From Corallium rubrum (Eukaryota; Cnidaria; Anthozoa; Scleralcyonacea; Coralliidae): DNA of 64,000 nucleotides. The notes below the pieces were generated by a model that saw only the letters and a list, made by a program, of their open reading frames with translations, did not search any database and had not been told where the DNA came from. Both the position numbers and the translations under genes were made by a program. The DNA lies in the NCBI GenBank assembly GCA_964035015.1, contig OZ035998.1, forward strand, positions 29,659,529-29,723,528. The letters are read 5' to 3'. Positions 1-10,824 of the stretch are shown piece after piece (the first letter of the stretch is position 1; every line of letters begins with the position of its first letter).

Positions 1-464
1 TACCTCAAATTACCATATATAGATGAACCAACGAAGCGGCGTGCCCTAGCAGTAATTAATACGTCGTTCTGGGATAGAGAACATCAAGACCCATTTCATG
101 AATGGGCCCCCGTCATCCAGGGTATTTGCTCCACCAAGGGATAAACTTAGCTCTTCGGATAAATGTGAAATGTGTGCACTAGCGTTAACAACAAACCGCT
201 GCTTCGTGAAACATAGCGTTTAACGTGCTCGCTTTGTGACATTGTCCCAAGAATCAAAGAACATCTTAGGATGAAAGAACAGACAGTTTATACTCATTTG
301 AAAACACATAATTCAACCCTCAGGAGGGTTCTCCCATTACTTGGGAAATCCTCCATTCTAATATTAAATCCACCAGCGAACGCAAAATAAATGAAGCACT
401 TGAAATCCAAAAACATTCACAAAAACTCATGAACGGTTGTTTTGGGAGATCAATTTGTATATAG
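1..464 (+). pseudogene. Decayed retroelement ORF, possibly Penelope-like (GIY-YIG end)
   Basis: An open frame runs in from the left edge to a stop at 142-144 (begins YLKLPYIDEPTKRRALAVI). A second open stretch ends at the stop 462-464 and reads SNIKSTSERKINEALEIQ then KLMNGCFGR. This resembles the C-terminal end of GIY-YIG endonuclease domains of Penelope-like elements, where an 'R-x-x-x-E-A-L' helix and a final N follow the catalytic core. Stops and frame changes separate the pieces, so it is broken. A 'CTGAAGAAG...GAAACG' motif 150 bp downstream fits the end of such an element. The assignment is from memory of the family and is tentative; a DIRS-like or host origin cannot be excluded. Confidence 0.4.
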
Positions 465-612
465 CTTCACATAGGTTAGGGTAAACAATTTTAATTAGGT
501 ATTATATTTTAAGCAATTTTTACTCATTAGCATGCATTATCCTGTATAATTTAAATATTTTTAATTTCTTAAACTTGTATATATAGAGAACGAATTATTA
601 GTATTTTATTCC

Positions 613-638
613 ACTGAAGAAGCCCTAACCGGCGAAAC
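613..638 (+). other. Hammerhead-like / Penelope terminal motif
   Basis: CTGAAGA, a short possible stem (GCC...GGC) and then GAAAC follow one another as in the catalytic core of a hammerhead ribozyme (CUGANGA, helix II, GAAA). Penelope-like elements are known to carry such cores. Helices I and III were not established here. Confidence 0.3.
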
Positions 639-714
639 GTTTGGAAGAATAAACAATTCTTAATTATGCCTGATGAGGTTTCAAACTCTATTTCACCTAT
701 ATTAACACTTTCCC

Positions 715-717
<3 letters not shown>

Positions 718-792
<75 letters not shown>

Positions 793-802
793 AAAGCTTC
801 TA

Positions 803-857
<55 letters not shown>
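718..857. repeat. Two (AT)n arrays
   Basis: Dinucleotide arrays at about 718-788 and 805-857 are separated by a 16 bp unique spacer. Open frames across them (IYIYIY) are low-complexity artefacts. Confidence 0.95.
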
Positions 858-858
<1 letters not shown>

Positions 859-1130
859 TCTTTATAAAGGTTGCATCTTGTGGACTGAAGTTTGCGGGCT
901 TTTTCAATTGCCTTCACACTTCTTTCGTGTTCAAATGACGTCAAACGTACCTTTATAAGAGTACATATGCACAGGAGCGGTATGTTTTATTTGGTTTATA
1001 AAATAATAATAATAATAAAAATCAAACCAAAAGTGAAGTAGTTTTAGAATTTGGCGGGCTTTCCAGACAGCTGACGCCTGCATGTTCTCAGTATAAATGC
1101 ACGGAGCCCAACCATGCAATCAGAGCGTGC

Positions 1131-1132
<2 letters not shown>

Positions 1133-1203
<71 letters not shown>
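1133..1203. repeat. (AT)n microsatellite
   Basis: An uninterrupted AT dinucleotide array of about 70 bp. Confidence 0.95.
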
Positions 1204-1204
<1 letters not shown>

Positions 1205-1242
1205 AAATATATCGAAATAAATATATAAATATCAAACACTAC

Positions 1243-1291
1243 CTGCGCTTGCCAGAATAAGAATCACGGCAATTCCAAAAAACACTTTCAT
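1243..1291 (-). CDS. Possible first coding exon of a small secreted protein
   Basis: The - strand starts with ATG at 1291 and encodes [17 protein letters not shown], a textbook signal peptide: a Lys, a hydrophobic core of about 11 residues, then small residues A-S-A for cleavage. It is followed at once by a splice donor GTAGTG (1242 downward). If spliced to the acceptor near 1081 the frame reads on as [11 protein letters not shown] to a stop after about 34 residues in total. That second exon is only a guess, and an AT array lies between here and the next possible exon. The start of a gene is plausible; its identity is unknown. Confidence 0.3.
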
Positions 1292-3102
1292 CTTGGCTCA
1301 CTTGAGTCCCTGAATTCCTAACATGGAAATTAATGTCACAAAAATTAAGAATATAGAAACATGCAGAGAAAACAAGTTTATTCACGATGAAAGTTACTTG
1401 AGAAACGACAGCGATCGGTTCTACACTGTTATTATAGACAACAGATGTCGTATTCGGTCTATTCTGCAACCCCGCGCCTGCGTATAGTGGTTTCTTCACA
1501 CATTCTTTAGCCGCTCGTCAGTTATATTAGTTATTACAAAAAAGAAATGTCTTAATAAAAGTCTTTTTTTCTGGAGCACGCTCTTATTTATTACATCTGT
1601 AATCAGTGCGGCGAAACTATTGTAATCATGTTGAGAAGCACTCAAGAGAACCCGATGTTTAGAAAACATTTCAAATGTGTTACTTACCGTAAGAAATTAG
1701 AGTTTCCCAAAGGATTTTGAAAGCCAATACTTTCTTGGACGTCTGATCTTGACGGAAACTGAAGGGTGCGTTGTATGATAGCTTTGATATGTATTATATA
1801 TTATATGCATAAATAATAATAAGTACCATGCAGCGCTAGAACTCTGATTGGTCTGCAAATCAGAAGTGTGTGCATGCATGCATGCATGCATGGACAGATG
1901 GTCAGTTCACAGAGTGGCTAGGAGGGGGTCCACGTGACACTTTTGACTTTTCGGATAAACAATCTCAGATGTTCGGTACTGAGAAAACCGCAACAATAAG
2001 ACTATTGTTTAAAAGATGGACTTAGAGTGTTGTAAAAGTGATTCTCAAGACCCAGAACGATTAAACATAAATTAATGTTGTTGTATAGCAAGCGAGAGTC
2101 AGCGACAAGCTAGCAATTAAGAAAGCGCATGCCGAACGATTTATAACAAATCACGAAAAATTTACTGTGGAATCATTGCTGACGCCCATACATTTAACGT
2201 TCGTTTGGTCATTCAGACAAAAAGCACGCCAAGAAATAAACGCCGCGGGATACAATGTTGTTGTGATGATGGCAATGATGGTCAGTGTCATGTTTCAGTG
2301 CAAGAAGAACTGGTCGTAGTTGTTCGTGAAAAGAATACTTCACCTCTATCCCTGCTTGATAAGCAGGCATATTATATTGGACACAAATTATCATATTATC
2401 GACACTTTACAGTTTACACGAGCCCGGGTCAAGTCAAGTCGTGTTTACATGAAGAAATTGACGAAATTTTCACACCTTCGCACCTCTCCAACCCGGATCG
2501 ACTCGGGCCGGGTCTTGAAAAGGGTCACCCATCAAGACGGGTCATGACCCGGCTATCGTGTGAACGCTAACATGCAGGAGTTTTTTCGTAGACGGGTTGA
2601 CCGGGTTGGCTCTCAATCCTGTCTCGTGTAAAGGCCCCCTAAACCTCCCTTGGCTTTCGGGTACATTCAATCACTAATCAACCTCATTGTCATGCTATGA
2701 GGGACCGACTATTTGAGTTTTTTTGGGGTTGTTTTTTTGTTTTTGTTTTTGTTTGTTTTTTGTTTGGGGGCAACTATGTGTGAAATGTTTTTTACCATTT
2801 TAGCTTCGGGAAGATCTTCTTTTTTGAGCAGTTTTAGTTTAGCTTTTATCCACCATTGATATGGGTAAATAAGCATTTTATACGTTGCATTTAAATGTGC
2901 AAGTCTGGCAGATGAAAGTATTACGTGTGTTGTAATTTTATACGATGATAGTATATTTTCACCGAAGCTCGAAATTATACATTGGAATAATTTTTATGCA
3001 TTTACTGGAAATTCCATGCGTAAAGCGACACATGTATCAGACACTAGTTCACTAGTTAAATATCGAATTCCATACGTGTTGAAACGAGTGTTCATTCATT
3101 CA
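1292..3102. other. Intergenic DNA without a recognised gene
   Basis: No convincing coding exon was found. It holds a short ATGC repeat (about 1869-1891), a poly-T/G tract near 2720-2770, and a stretch at about 2405-2640 rich in GACCCGG/CCGGGTC motifs. That stretch has the look of a small inverted-repeat element, but its ends were not defined. Confidence 0.5.
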
Positions 3103-3360
3103 TTCGTTCGTTCGTTCGTTCGTTCGTTCGTTCGTTCGTTCGTTCGTTCGTTCGTTCGTTCGTTCGTTCGTTCGTTCGTTCGTTCGTTCGTTCGTTCGTT
3201 CGTTCGTTCGTTCGTTCGTTCGTTCGTTCGTTCGTTCGTTCGTTCGTTCGTTCGTTCGTTCGTTCGTTCGTTCGTTCGTTCGTTCGTTCGTTCGTTCGTT
3301 CGTTCGTTCGTTCGTTCGTTCGTTCGTTCGTTCGTTCGTTCGTTCGTTCGTTCGTTCGTT
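3103..3360. repeat. (TTCG)n microsatellite, about 64 units
   Basis: A nearly pure tetranucleotide array of about 258 bp, led in by a short TTCA run. Because 4 is not a multiple of 3 and no frame contains a stop, every frame stays open (FVRS on +, NERT on -). Those ORFs are artefacts. Confidence 0.97.
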
Positions 3361-3634
3361 CAATTGCAAGATTTCGAAAATTAAAATTCAAACGTTTTTG
3401 AAACAACTACCGTAATTATTCGAATAAACGCCGCGGCGTTTATTAAATTTTTGGCGCTTCAGGTGCGGCGTTTATTCGAGGGCGGCGTTTATTCGAGGGC
3501 GGCGTTTATTGCAAATTTTGTAACAACAACTGTGAATTTATTAAAAAACTAAGAATAAAATTCATATGTCTTTTAAATATATATAAGTATATATGAAAAT
3601 TGAACTGTTCACTGTCTTATATAATGATTAAGTT

Positions 3635-5132
3635 TCATTCTATTTCAATGTCACTGTCTCCTTCGTGGTCCGAGTCTAACAGCTGAATAGTAGGGCATGC
3701 CTCTTCAACATCGGAAGACGTGTATTCTTCAGTGTCGAAAGGATTCGTTTCTGGCTCGTCGAGAATATCCAGTTGTGATTTCAGGACGGCTTGTCCAGTG
3801 TTGCACGGCTGTCCCTCCTTGAAACAGTGAATCGCATCATCTTCTGAGCCGTCAACTGGAAGGTTCAATGCACAACTTTGAACGATTTCTTGATGACATC
3901 TGTAGGCAATTCATCCCAGGAATCCAGAATCCACTGCAAAATGGTTTTTCTTGGTGGCGCTTTCAAATTCCCAGCTGCTGTTTCTTCGTGAATGCCTACT
4001 GTCGCCAGCCATTCATCATAACCCTTTCTGTGCACAATGATTTGAATGGTTTGTTCCAACTTACGTCGGGCGCCTGTATATATTTGGTACAACCTCCCGG
4101 GACAATGACGCGATCGATTTTCTTGGATTTCAGAGAGTCGGTTATACTGTCCACAAGGTGACACTCGTAGGAGTCCCAAGCTAACAGCCTTCGGTTGAAA
4201 GAAAACGCTCCTAGAACAGAGTTGGTCCAGGTACGAGTTAATTCAGTGTCCATCCATCCATTTACCGAAGTGGCTACGACCGCTCTACGTTTGAACTCTT
4301 CGTTTAGCGCTGCGGATTCTCGTTTTGCTCCTTTAAAGACTACCATAGGCTTAAGTTTTGTCCCATCGGCCTTGGCAGCTAAACAAACGGATACTCTAGC
4401 CTTTTCATGACCCGTCGTTTTCAGTGTAATAGTCTTTGTCCCGGTTGCGTCAATAGTGGTTTCGGATACCATATCGCACCAAACTGGAGTTTCATCCATT
4501 GCAATGATATCAGAGGGGCTGTATTCGTGCTTTTTCTGTAGGCGTCTTACTTGAATTACATATGACACGAGTTTAGCTATCATTCGTTCTGGATCCTGTT
4601 GAGCAATAGAGGTTTTTCTTCTCAAAGATAAACCATTTCTCTTCATAAATTTTGCCAACCAGCCTCTTGAAGCTTTAAAGTCGTCGTCAGTCACGTCATT
4701 TTGGTTTATATCGTTGAATGTTACTTGTGCTTTCTTCATTATAAGTTTACTGGAAACTCGAAGACCGCGAGATCGTCTGCTTTCAATCCACTCCATTAAA
4801 ACTTCCTCTAACTTCGTGCTTAGCGGTTTTCGGCCAGCTCCACACAATCTACTTCTTTGTTTGACTTTGTTACCTCTTACCGCAAGAACACCTTCGATAT
4901 CACTCTTCTTTGCTCTCCATTCTCGTATTCTTCTTTCATCGACTTGAAATTGGCGAGAAGCAGGTCGATTTCCGTGTATTTCAGCATATGCGATTGCTTG
5001 TTTTTTTACTGCAAGGCTGTATTTGTCTTTTTTGTCCTTTGTGCGAAATTTGGTCCCTATTTGAATCTGCCATTCCTCATTTGTTGTAGGTTTTGTGCCA
5101 TTGCATGTGCTAAAATATAGATCTAGTTGCAA
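3635..5132 (-). pseudogene. pogo-like DDD transposase, two frameshifts near the C terminus
   Basis: The first frame (5132 to about 4040) has an N-terminal helix-turn-helix DNA-binding region of the Brinker/CENP-B kind (residues about 38-75, ...GNRPASRQFQVDERRIREWR) and a second HTH with the FKASRGWLAKFMKRNGLS motif (about 150-170). The catalytic core follows with MDETPVWCD (first Asp), LLAWDSYECHL (second Asp) and QAPDVSWNKPF (third Asp). All three catalytic aspartates are present. A one-base frameshift near 4040 moves the frame to HRKGYDEWLATVG..., and another near 3867 moves it to LPVDGSEDDAIHC..., an acidic tail ending at 3635. All parts match the family's order, so this was a protein of about 500 residues that is now broken at its C-terminal end. 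Confidence 0.88.
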
Positions 5133-5274
5133 TTAGCATGAATACAAACCGCACTTGCTGATTGGACCACGAGCGATGTTTGTAATTTGAGTAAGTGCGA
5201 GTAATAACTTAATGTCACAAACTTGATGCAAACCTTCTCAAATTTCAAACAAAGTTAACTCGCAAGTCGCAACA

Positions 5275-5763
5275 ATGGCAAGGGCAATGCCAGTAGAGTT
5301 CAAAATGTATTTCAAGGTAGACTTTGACACGATTATCCGAGGTCACCATGTTTATAAGTCTGTGTGGACTCCCAAAACTCATGAAATACTTGAATGTGAG
5401 AAAGATACTCGCGCAGAGGCAAAGGAACACGATGAAAACGCAATTGGTGTTTATAAACCTCCCACTGGCACGAAGCAGCCGAATTCGAAGAAGACGCTTG
5501 CTGGCCACGTCCCAATTGAGCTGTCTCGCTTATTAAAGAACTTCCTAGACGCAAACACTGAGAACAAACTATTCGCGAAAGCCACTGGAAAAAGAAAGAG
5601 AGAAATCGGACTAGTTGTACCGGCAAAATTCTCGGCTGTCACCACGGAACTGCGCATAGCAGAAGTTTTAGAGAGAGAACTAAGTAGCAAAGCTATGAAG
5701 TATAGCCACTTTGAACTAAATAACATTGTAATCGAGAAGAATAAATATCCAAGACTGCTTTAG
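5275..5763 (+). CDS. HIRAN-like protein carried by the pogo transposon
   Basis: An intact ORF of 162 codons, divergent from the transposase and ending just before the right subterminal repeats. The sequence GHHVYKSVWTP (residues about 22-32), DENAIGVYK, GHVPIELSRLLKNFL and ATGKRKREIGLVVPAKF follows the layout of HIRAN-type domains as I know them from Rad5/HLTF and from stand-alone metazoan proteins. HIRAN domains of HLTF bind single-stranded 3' DNA ends. A role in transposition or in handling excision ends is inference. The ORF is intact while the neighbouring transposase is frameshifted. The family call is from recognition, not a search. Confidence 0.65.
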   Translation: MARAMPVEFKMYFKVDFDTIIRGHHVYKSVWTPKTHEILECEKDTRAEAKEHDENAIGVYKPPTGTKQPNSKKTLAGHVPIELSRLLKNFLDANTENKLFAKATGKRKREIGLVVPAKFSAVTTELRIAEVLERELSSKAMKYSHFELNNIVIEKNKYPRLL

Positions 5764-6104
5764 ATTTAATGTTGTCTTATTTTTTAAAGATAAGTACCGA
5801 ATAAACGCCGCGGCGTTTATTAAATTTTTGGCGCTTCAGGTGCGGCGTTTATTCGAGGGCGGCGTTTAATAATATTTTTGCTTGTCCCTGCGGCGTTTAT
5901 TCGAGGGCGGCGTTTATTCGAGGGAGGCGTTTATTCGAATAATTACGGTAATTGGATTTCTTCGTAATGAATACACTGAACAACGCCAGGCAACAGGATA
6001 GACATGGAAAGAATGTTTGATTTAATTTGTTGTCTATTCAAGTTCAAAATCAAATTGTTTGCGTCAATTTTACTAAAAGCTCTTCAAACTACTTTGCTTC
6101 CGCA

Positions 6105-6716
6105 ATGGCTTCTCGTAGGTCCAGAGAAAGTGTCTCGAGTCTCTCTCAGTCTCTTTTGGGGAGTCGCAATGCAGCAATAAAGTGGAAAAATACATTACTC
6201 GTATCGGATTATTTTTCAAGAAAAAATACCAGAGATCCCGGAACATTTGACGTGAATTTCAACGACACCCCAGCGATGCGGCAGTTGCTCGAGAGAAGCC
6301 GAAAAGTGTTTTACTCAAGCGAAGGTTGCCTCACTGAATTATCCACCGATACTGCAGGCGAGCCACAGTGTAGTCACGAGGTAGCACCCTCAAAACCGTT
6401 CAACGTAGCACTGGTGAGAGAAATCATGACAACAGTGTTACATGATGTATTGGATGATGAGAAAAATCCTCACAAGGCAGATGGAGAATTGTGTAAATTA
6501 TTGGCCGATGAAATTAAGCAAAGATTAAAGAGCCTAGAGTTTTCGAGATATAAGATTGTATGTGTTGTTCATGTAGTTCATGGTTGTAGAAAACAAGAAA
6601 TATTGATGGCAAGCCGCTGCCTTTGGAGCACAGACTTTGATAATTTTGTCCAGGAGGTTTTTCAAAATAAACGCCTCAGTACTGTGGCAACAGTTTATGG
6701 TTTGTATTGTGAGTAA
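6105..6716 (+). CDS. Tctex-type dynein light chain (Tctex1 domain protein)
   Basis: A single exon of 203 codons from the ATG at 6105. An in-frame upstream ATG at 6027 would add 26 residues that look non-coding, and MASRRSRES is a more usual start. The N-terminal half is a Ser/Arg-rich tail. The C-terminal half (about residues 105-203) is a Tctex1 domain, with YKIVCVVHVVHGCRKQEIL, ASRCLWSTDFDNFVQEVF and the family's closing pattern TVATVYGLYCE. Members bind dynein intermediate chain and act in cytoplasmic or ciliary dynein. It most resembles the TCTEX1D1/DYNLT5 branch. The absence of introns, where relatives usually have several, could mean a retrocopy; no poly(A) tail or flanking duplication was seen. 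Confidence 0.85.
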   Translation: MASRRSRESVSSLSQSLLGSRNAAIKWKNTLLVSDYFSRKNTRDPGTFDVNFNDTPAMRQLLERSRKVFYSSEGCLTELSTDTAGEPQCSHEVAPSKPFNVALVREIMTTVLHDVLDDEKNPHKADGELCKLLADEIKQRLKSLEFSRYKIVCVVHVVHGCRKQEILMASRCLWSTDFDNFVQEVFQNKRLSTVATVYGLYCE

Positions 6717-6945
6717 TAATTAATAGGATACTGTCTTTTAATTTTAAAGAAATAGCTTTTGATGGCTGAAGTTTGAACAAAGAGGACTATTAACAGCAGA
6801 ACTGCAGAAGGACAAACTTTTTAGTGTATACGACATAAAGATTAACTGAGTTAGACCTATTGAAAGATTAGAACATTAGAACACTTTTAAAATGAGAAAG
6901 TAACATCTTTTGTAGTTTTCGGTTTCCTAATTGCTTCGTTTTTAA

Positions 6946-7505
6946 GCCTGGTTCTCATATGTCGCCGATGGTCGCCGATCGTCGCCGACCCATGATTTAG
7001 ATGGATGTTAAATAAAAGAATAAAAGCACTGCTTTTCTGCATTGTACTTTATTACTTACTTCTGTCGCAAATATAATACTTATTTCAACATATAATAGTT
7101 CATATCACATTTATAAAACATGTAATCATTTATATAAAAGATATCTCAGCTAATATAAATACAACTCCGCAAATATAATACTTCATTTCAAATATAATAC
7201 TTCATCTCAAATATAATACTTCATCTCAAATATAATACTTCATCTCAAATATAATACTTCATCTCAAATATAATACTTCATCTCAAATATAATACTTCAT
7301 GTCAAATATAATACTTCATCTCAAATAGAATACTTCATCTCAAATATAATACTTCATCTCAAACATAATACTTCCTCTCAAATATATTAATACTTCGTCT
7401 CAAATATAATACTTCGTCTCAAATATAAAACTTGTTGCGCAATATTACAGGATCCATTACACGAAGTACCCGCCTTATCCATGTTTTGAACATGGCCGAC
7501 CGAGC
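6946..7505 (+). repeat. Left long terminal inverted repeat
   Basis: It matches the reverse complement of 15735-16300, with indels. The order is a GTCGCCGATCG-rich tip, a unique part with ATAATAGTTCATATCACA, a minisatellite of TCTCAAATATAATACTTCA, and a last part ending ACATGGCCGAC at the HECT start codon. It therefore probably holds the promoter and 5' leader of the HECT gene. Confidence 0.85.
7170..7435. repeat. Minisatellite in left inverted repeat (19 bp period)
   Basis: About 14 copies of TCTCAAATATAATACTTCA, mutated toward the inner end (CTTCG instead of CTTCA). The mirror-image array lies at 15838-16100. Confidence 0.95.
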
Positions 7506-7949
7506 GTGTCCATCGTCATCGTCTTCAACGCAAAACAATCTGATGCAACAGTTATGTAGGCTTGTAGAAAACCTACAGGAACAAAATAACACCACGCAAA
7601 GACAGGCAGATACCCGAGATAATAGGCCTGAAACCGTTGGGGAAGCCATAAGTAGATTATTTCCAAGCGTAAATGGCAGGTCGAATTCAAGCGCTCAGCC
7701 TCAGGTCACAACAACCCAAGGCGAAGCAAGCAGTACCAGCAGTGATAATCATAATGGGGCTTCAAACGGTGTACCTCGTTTTGAACCACAACGGGGCACA
7801 CCGAAACAGGGGAAACGAAAAAAGCCGTACTCCAAGAAAAAACCCTCTGGATCCGCTGGAGTAATGAAAGATGTCATACTGCTACCAAATCCCAAAATTG
7901 TTGCCACGTAGTCGTATTCGGGAGGAGCTATATGTTCGAGAATTCGTCA

Positions 7950-8412
7950 CAGGGGCGTAGCCAAGGGGGGACTCCAAGAACGTTCTCGTGAAAAGTTTAA
8001 ATCCGTGGAGAAACTTGTAGGGGGGGGGGGGGGGGGGGTACAGTTGTTTTAAGTCCAAGTGAGTAGATAGTTGATGTGTTATATATATTGCAGGCATGCA
8101 TATGCTATAAATTACAATAGTAAGGGTCTATACAAAATGCTTCCAACCTGTTTTACATTTACAACTTGTTTATAAATAAATCTAAAGATATTCTGACGTA
8201 CGTGTATCATTCTATGTTCTGGTTTGATTTCAACAAAATTATGTAATTTATGGCTTTCAGATTACTCTTAAATACTTGCCTCAAAATGCAGGAAATAGTG
8301 TTTCCGAGACCCTAGAAATCCAAAATTTTCCGGGGGGGGGGCATGCCCCCGCACCCCCCTAGGAGACCGAGGTTCTCGCCCCCCCAAACCCAAGACCCTG
8401 GCTACGCCCCTG
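7950..8412. mobile_element. hAT-type MITE inserted in the HECT exon
   Basis: The ends are CAGGGGCGTAGCCA and TGGCTACGCCCCTG. An 8-bp direct repeat ATTCGTCA flanks it (7942-7949, 8413-8420), as expected for hAT elements. Inside are an 18-bp poly-G run and C/G-rich ends. Removing it with one repeat rejoins the reading frame ...REELYVREFVTTASTSD.... Confidence 0.95.
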
Positions 8413-10824
8413 ATTCGTCACGACAGCGTCAACATCAGACATCACCAATGAAATGTCAGCTTTGGAAATTGAAGGGCACTTTGCAACCTTGTTTTCAAAT
8501 AAACTGAAAGGAAGACCTTTCAACTTTGTGAGAGCTGTTGGGAACAAAATTGTCGATGTTAATCTGGCCCAAGGCATCACAGGAAAAGTTTTAAAGCACA
8601 TATGTGGACAAGGCCCAGTGTATTTGCGTTGTGTTCGACCTACGGATACAGAATATTCATGGGTTGAAGAGGAAGATTCAGAAGATGATGGTATTAATGA
8701 AGTTGATGAAGGCGAGAGAGGATTGGATGATCTTCCCAAAAGTGGTTTGGGTGGTGCCAGTCATACCGTGTCTACTCCAGTTACAGCTCCTAGTGCCAAT
8801 GTGGTGCAAGTAGATGATAATGTGACTAGTCAGCCAAACACATTGAACAGTATACCAAATACTGATATTTTGCAATATTTTTCCACCCCAGCATCAAGTA
8901 CACCCAATCAGTCACTGGTTGGTACTGTAGCTTGCCCTACATGTCATGTGCAATTCCCAGTTAGGGAAATTGAAGAGCATGCTGACCAATGCTGTGAAAG
9001 AGTTTCCTCTGAGGCATCTCTCTATGGGACGTGGGTTCTTAATCCAATAGACCTCACAGGTGAGAATATACTATTAATTTTTAGTGTTTTATATAAATAA
9101 TGTATGTACAGTATGTGTGTATGTACCGTATTGGGGTAATGGGGTGTACAGGCCACGATGTAAATTTCTATTTAAACTATTCAGGTGACGATGATGTCAT
9201 GGCCGAGGAAGATAGGGATAGCCAACATGTGAATGATATGCTGACTGACACAGCCACTACTTCAAAAGAGCTCATACAAAGTATTGCATTGAACATACCA
9301 AGTGCTACCCAGTTGATATCTGTTCGCCGCAAGTTTCTGTGGGATGATTATGTGATCTGTAGGAAGAAATCATGGTTTAAGCCATATGCACTGTTACGAG
9401 TTCATTTCGTTGGTGAAGAGGCAGTGGATGGTGGTGGGCCTCATCGGGAATTCTTTACAGGTAAATATTGCAATAGTGAATATGGCCAAATAAAAAAATA
9501 TGTGAATGTCTTTTTTCTTGACTTTACAATACATAGATTGTGGCCAGAAGACTACAGACTGACAGTCAAAAGCTTGTTTTTAAATAAAATTTACAATCAG
9601 AGAATGTGTCAAAAATTAATATGAATAATCCTGGTCGTGCATCTAGCATTTTTAACCTAAACGGTTTTATTGAGTAAGTGTTTCCACATGGAGGAAATTT
9701 TGTTGATTGAAGAACATTTCAAGAAATCTGGAAGGAATTTTTTTGGCAAGTAGAGGCAAAGAAAAAACATAGAAATTTAAATTTAAAAAAATATATAAGT
9801 TAAACTAAAAGCCCACATATTTTGGCTGGCCACATACCTGTACTTCATAACTAAAAGCACTGTTCCATGCTTACTTATGAGTTGTGTCTAAAGGCACATA
9901 GTCATCATAATATTTGAGCAATGTTATTTAGTACGATATATTTACATTTCAAATTTAAATGCTTGGTGGTATAAAATGGCCAATTTTATACCACCGCTTG
10001 GTGGCTCTCATCCAAAAATCAAATGCTAAAATAAAGTAAAGGCGAGTTTGAGACAAAATGTTTAAATTCTTGTTTATATCAGATAAGAAGTCCCGTCTTA
10101 ACCAAGAATTTTTAACTAAATTTTGTGTACTTCAGCACTTTTATTTTTCAATACGTATAAACTCAGGAGGAATTAATCCTATTGATTCAAAATTTTTGGT
10201 GAACACTCGTAATAATGATATAAACAACATATAAAACGTCCAGTACTGTAATTGTGTATTTGTTTTATTTTAGAAATGCTGGATGCAATAGAAACCCGTC
10301 TTTTTGTTAGTGACCCAGAGACTTTCCAGACTGATAATCAGACAACAAGATTTCCCTATGATAGTACACTTGCAATGACCAGTGGACACTTTCGAATTGC
10401 TGGAGAAATTATGGCAGCTTCCATTGTCCAGGGTGGTCCGGCGCCAGATTTTTTTGCTGAATGGGTGTACAAGTATCTTTCATCAGGGATCGAAGGCATT
10501 ATGGTTGCATGATGAAAGCAAGATTGAAGACCAATCAGTTAGACAACTTATAACAAGAGTGAGTATATTTTTCATCTTTTTTTACCAGATGATTACATTA
10601 AAATAGAATAAAAAACATTTATTCAGAAATAATAAAATTTCTCTCTATGCATATCTCTATGTATGCATATCTGTCTAGGCATAAAAGATGATGTTTTGGA
10701 CCAACTTTCAAAAATTGGATATAGAGGTGTGCCTCATAGAGAATCATTGAAAAATACACCATCCCTGATAAGGTATGCTGTATGGACACTGTGATATATT
10801 GTTTATAAAATGGTGATGTGCATT

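Larger units (their letters stand above)
3410..5948. mobile_element. Complete pogo-like DNA transposon with TA target duplication
   Basis: The ends are matched inverted repeats, CCGTAATTATTCGAATAAAC at 3410 and its reverse complement ending at 5948, each bordered by TA (3408-3409 and 5949-5950). This is the target-site duplication of the Tc1/mariner/pogo group. Inside are a - strand pogo-type transposase and a + strand HIRAN-like ORF, divergently arranged with about 140 bp between their starts. Both subterminal regions carry repeated GCGGCGTTTATTCGAGG units. The right end also holds a direct copy of about 75 bp of the left subterminal sequence. Confidence 0.9.

Noticed and set aside
3016-3406. 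Open frames encoding long FVRS or NERT repeats
   Set aside because: They are translations of a pure TTCG array, which has no stop in any frame. The same holds for 42391-42663.
7170-7435. Regular repeats resembling a CRISPR array
   Set aside because: The units are head-to-tail without spacers and are mirrored at the other end of a transposon, in an animal genome.
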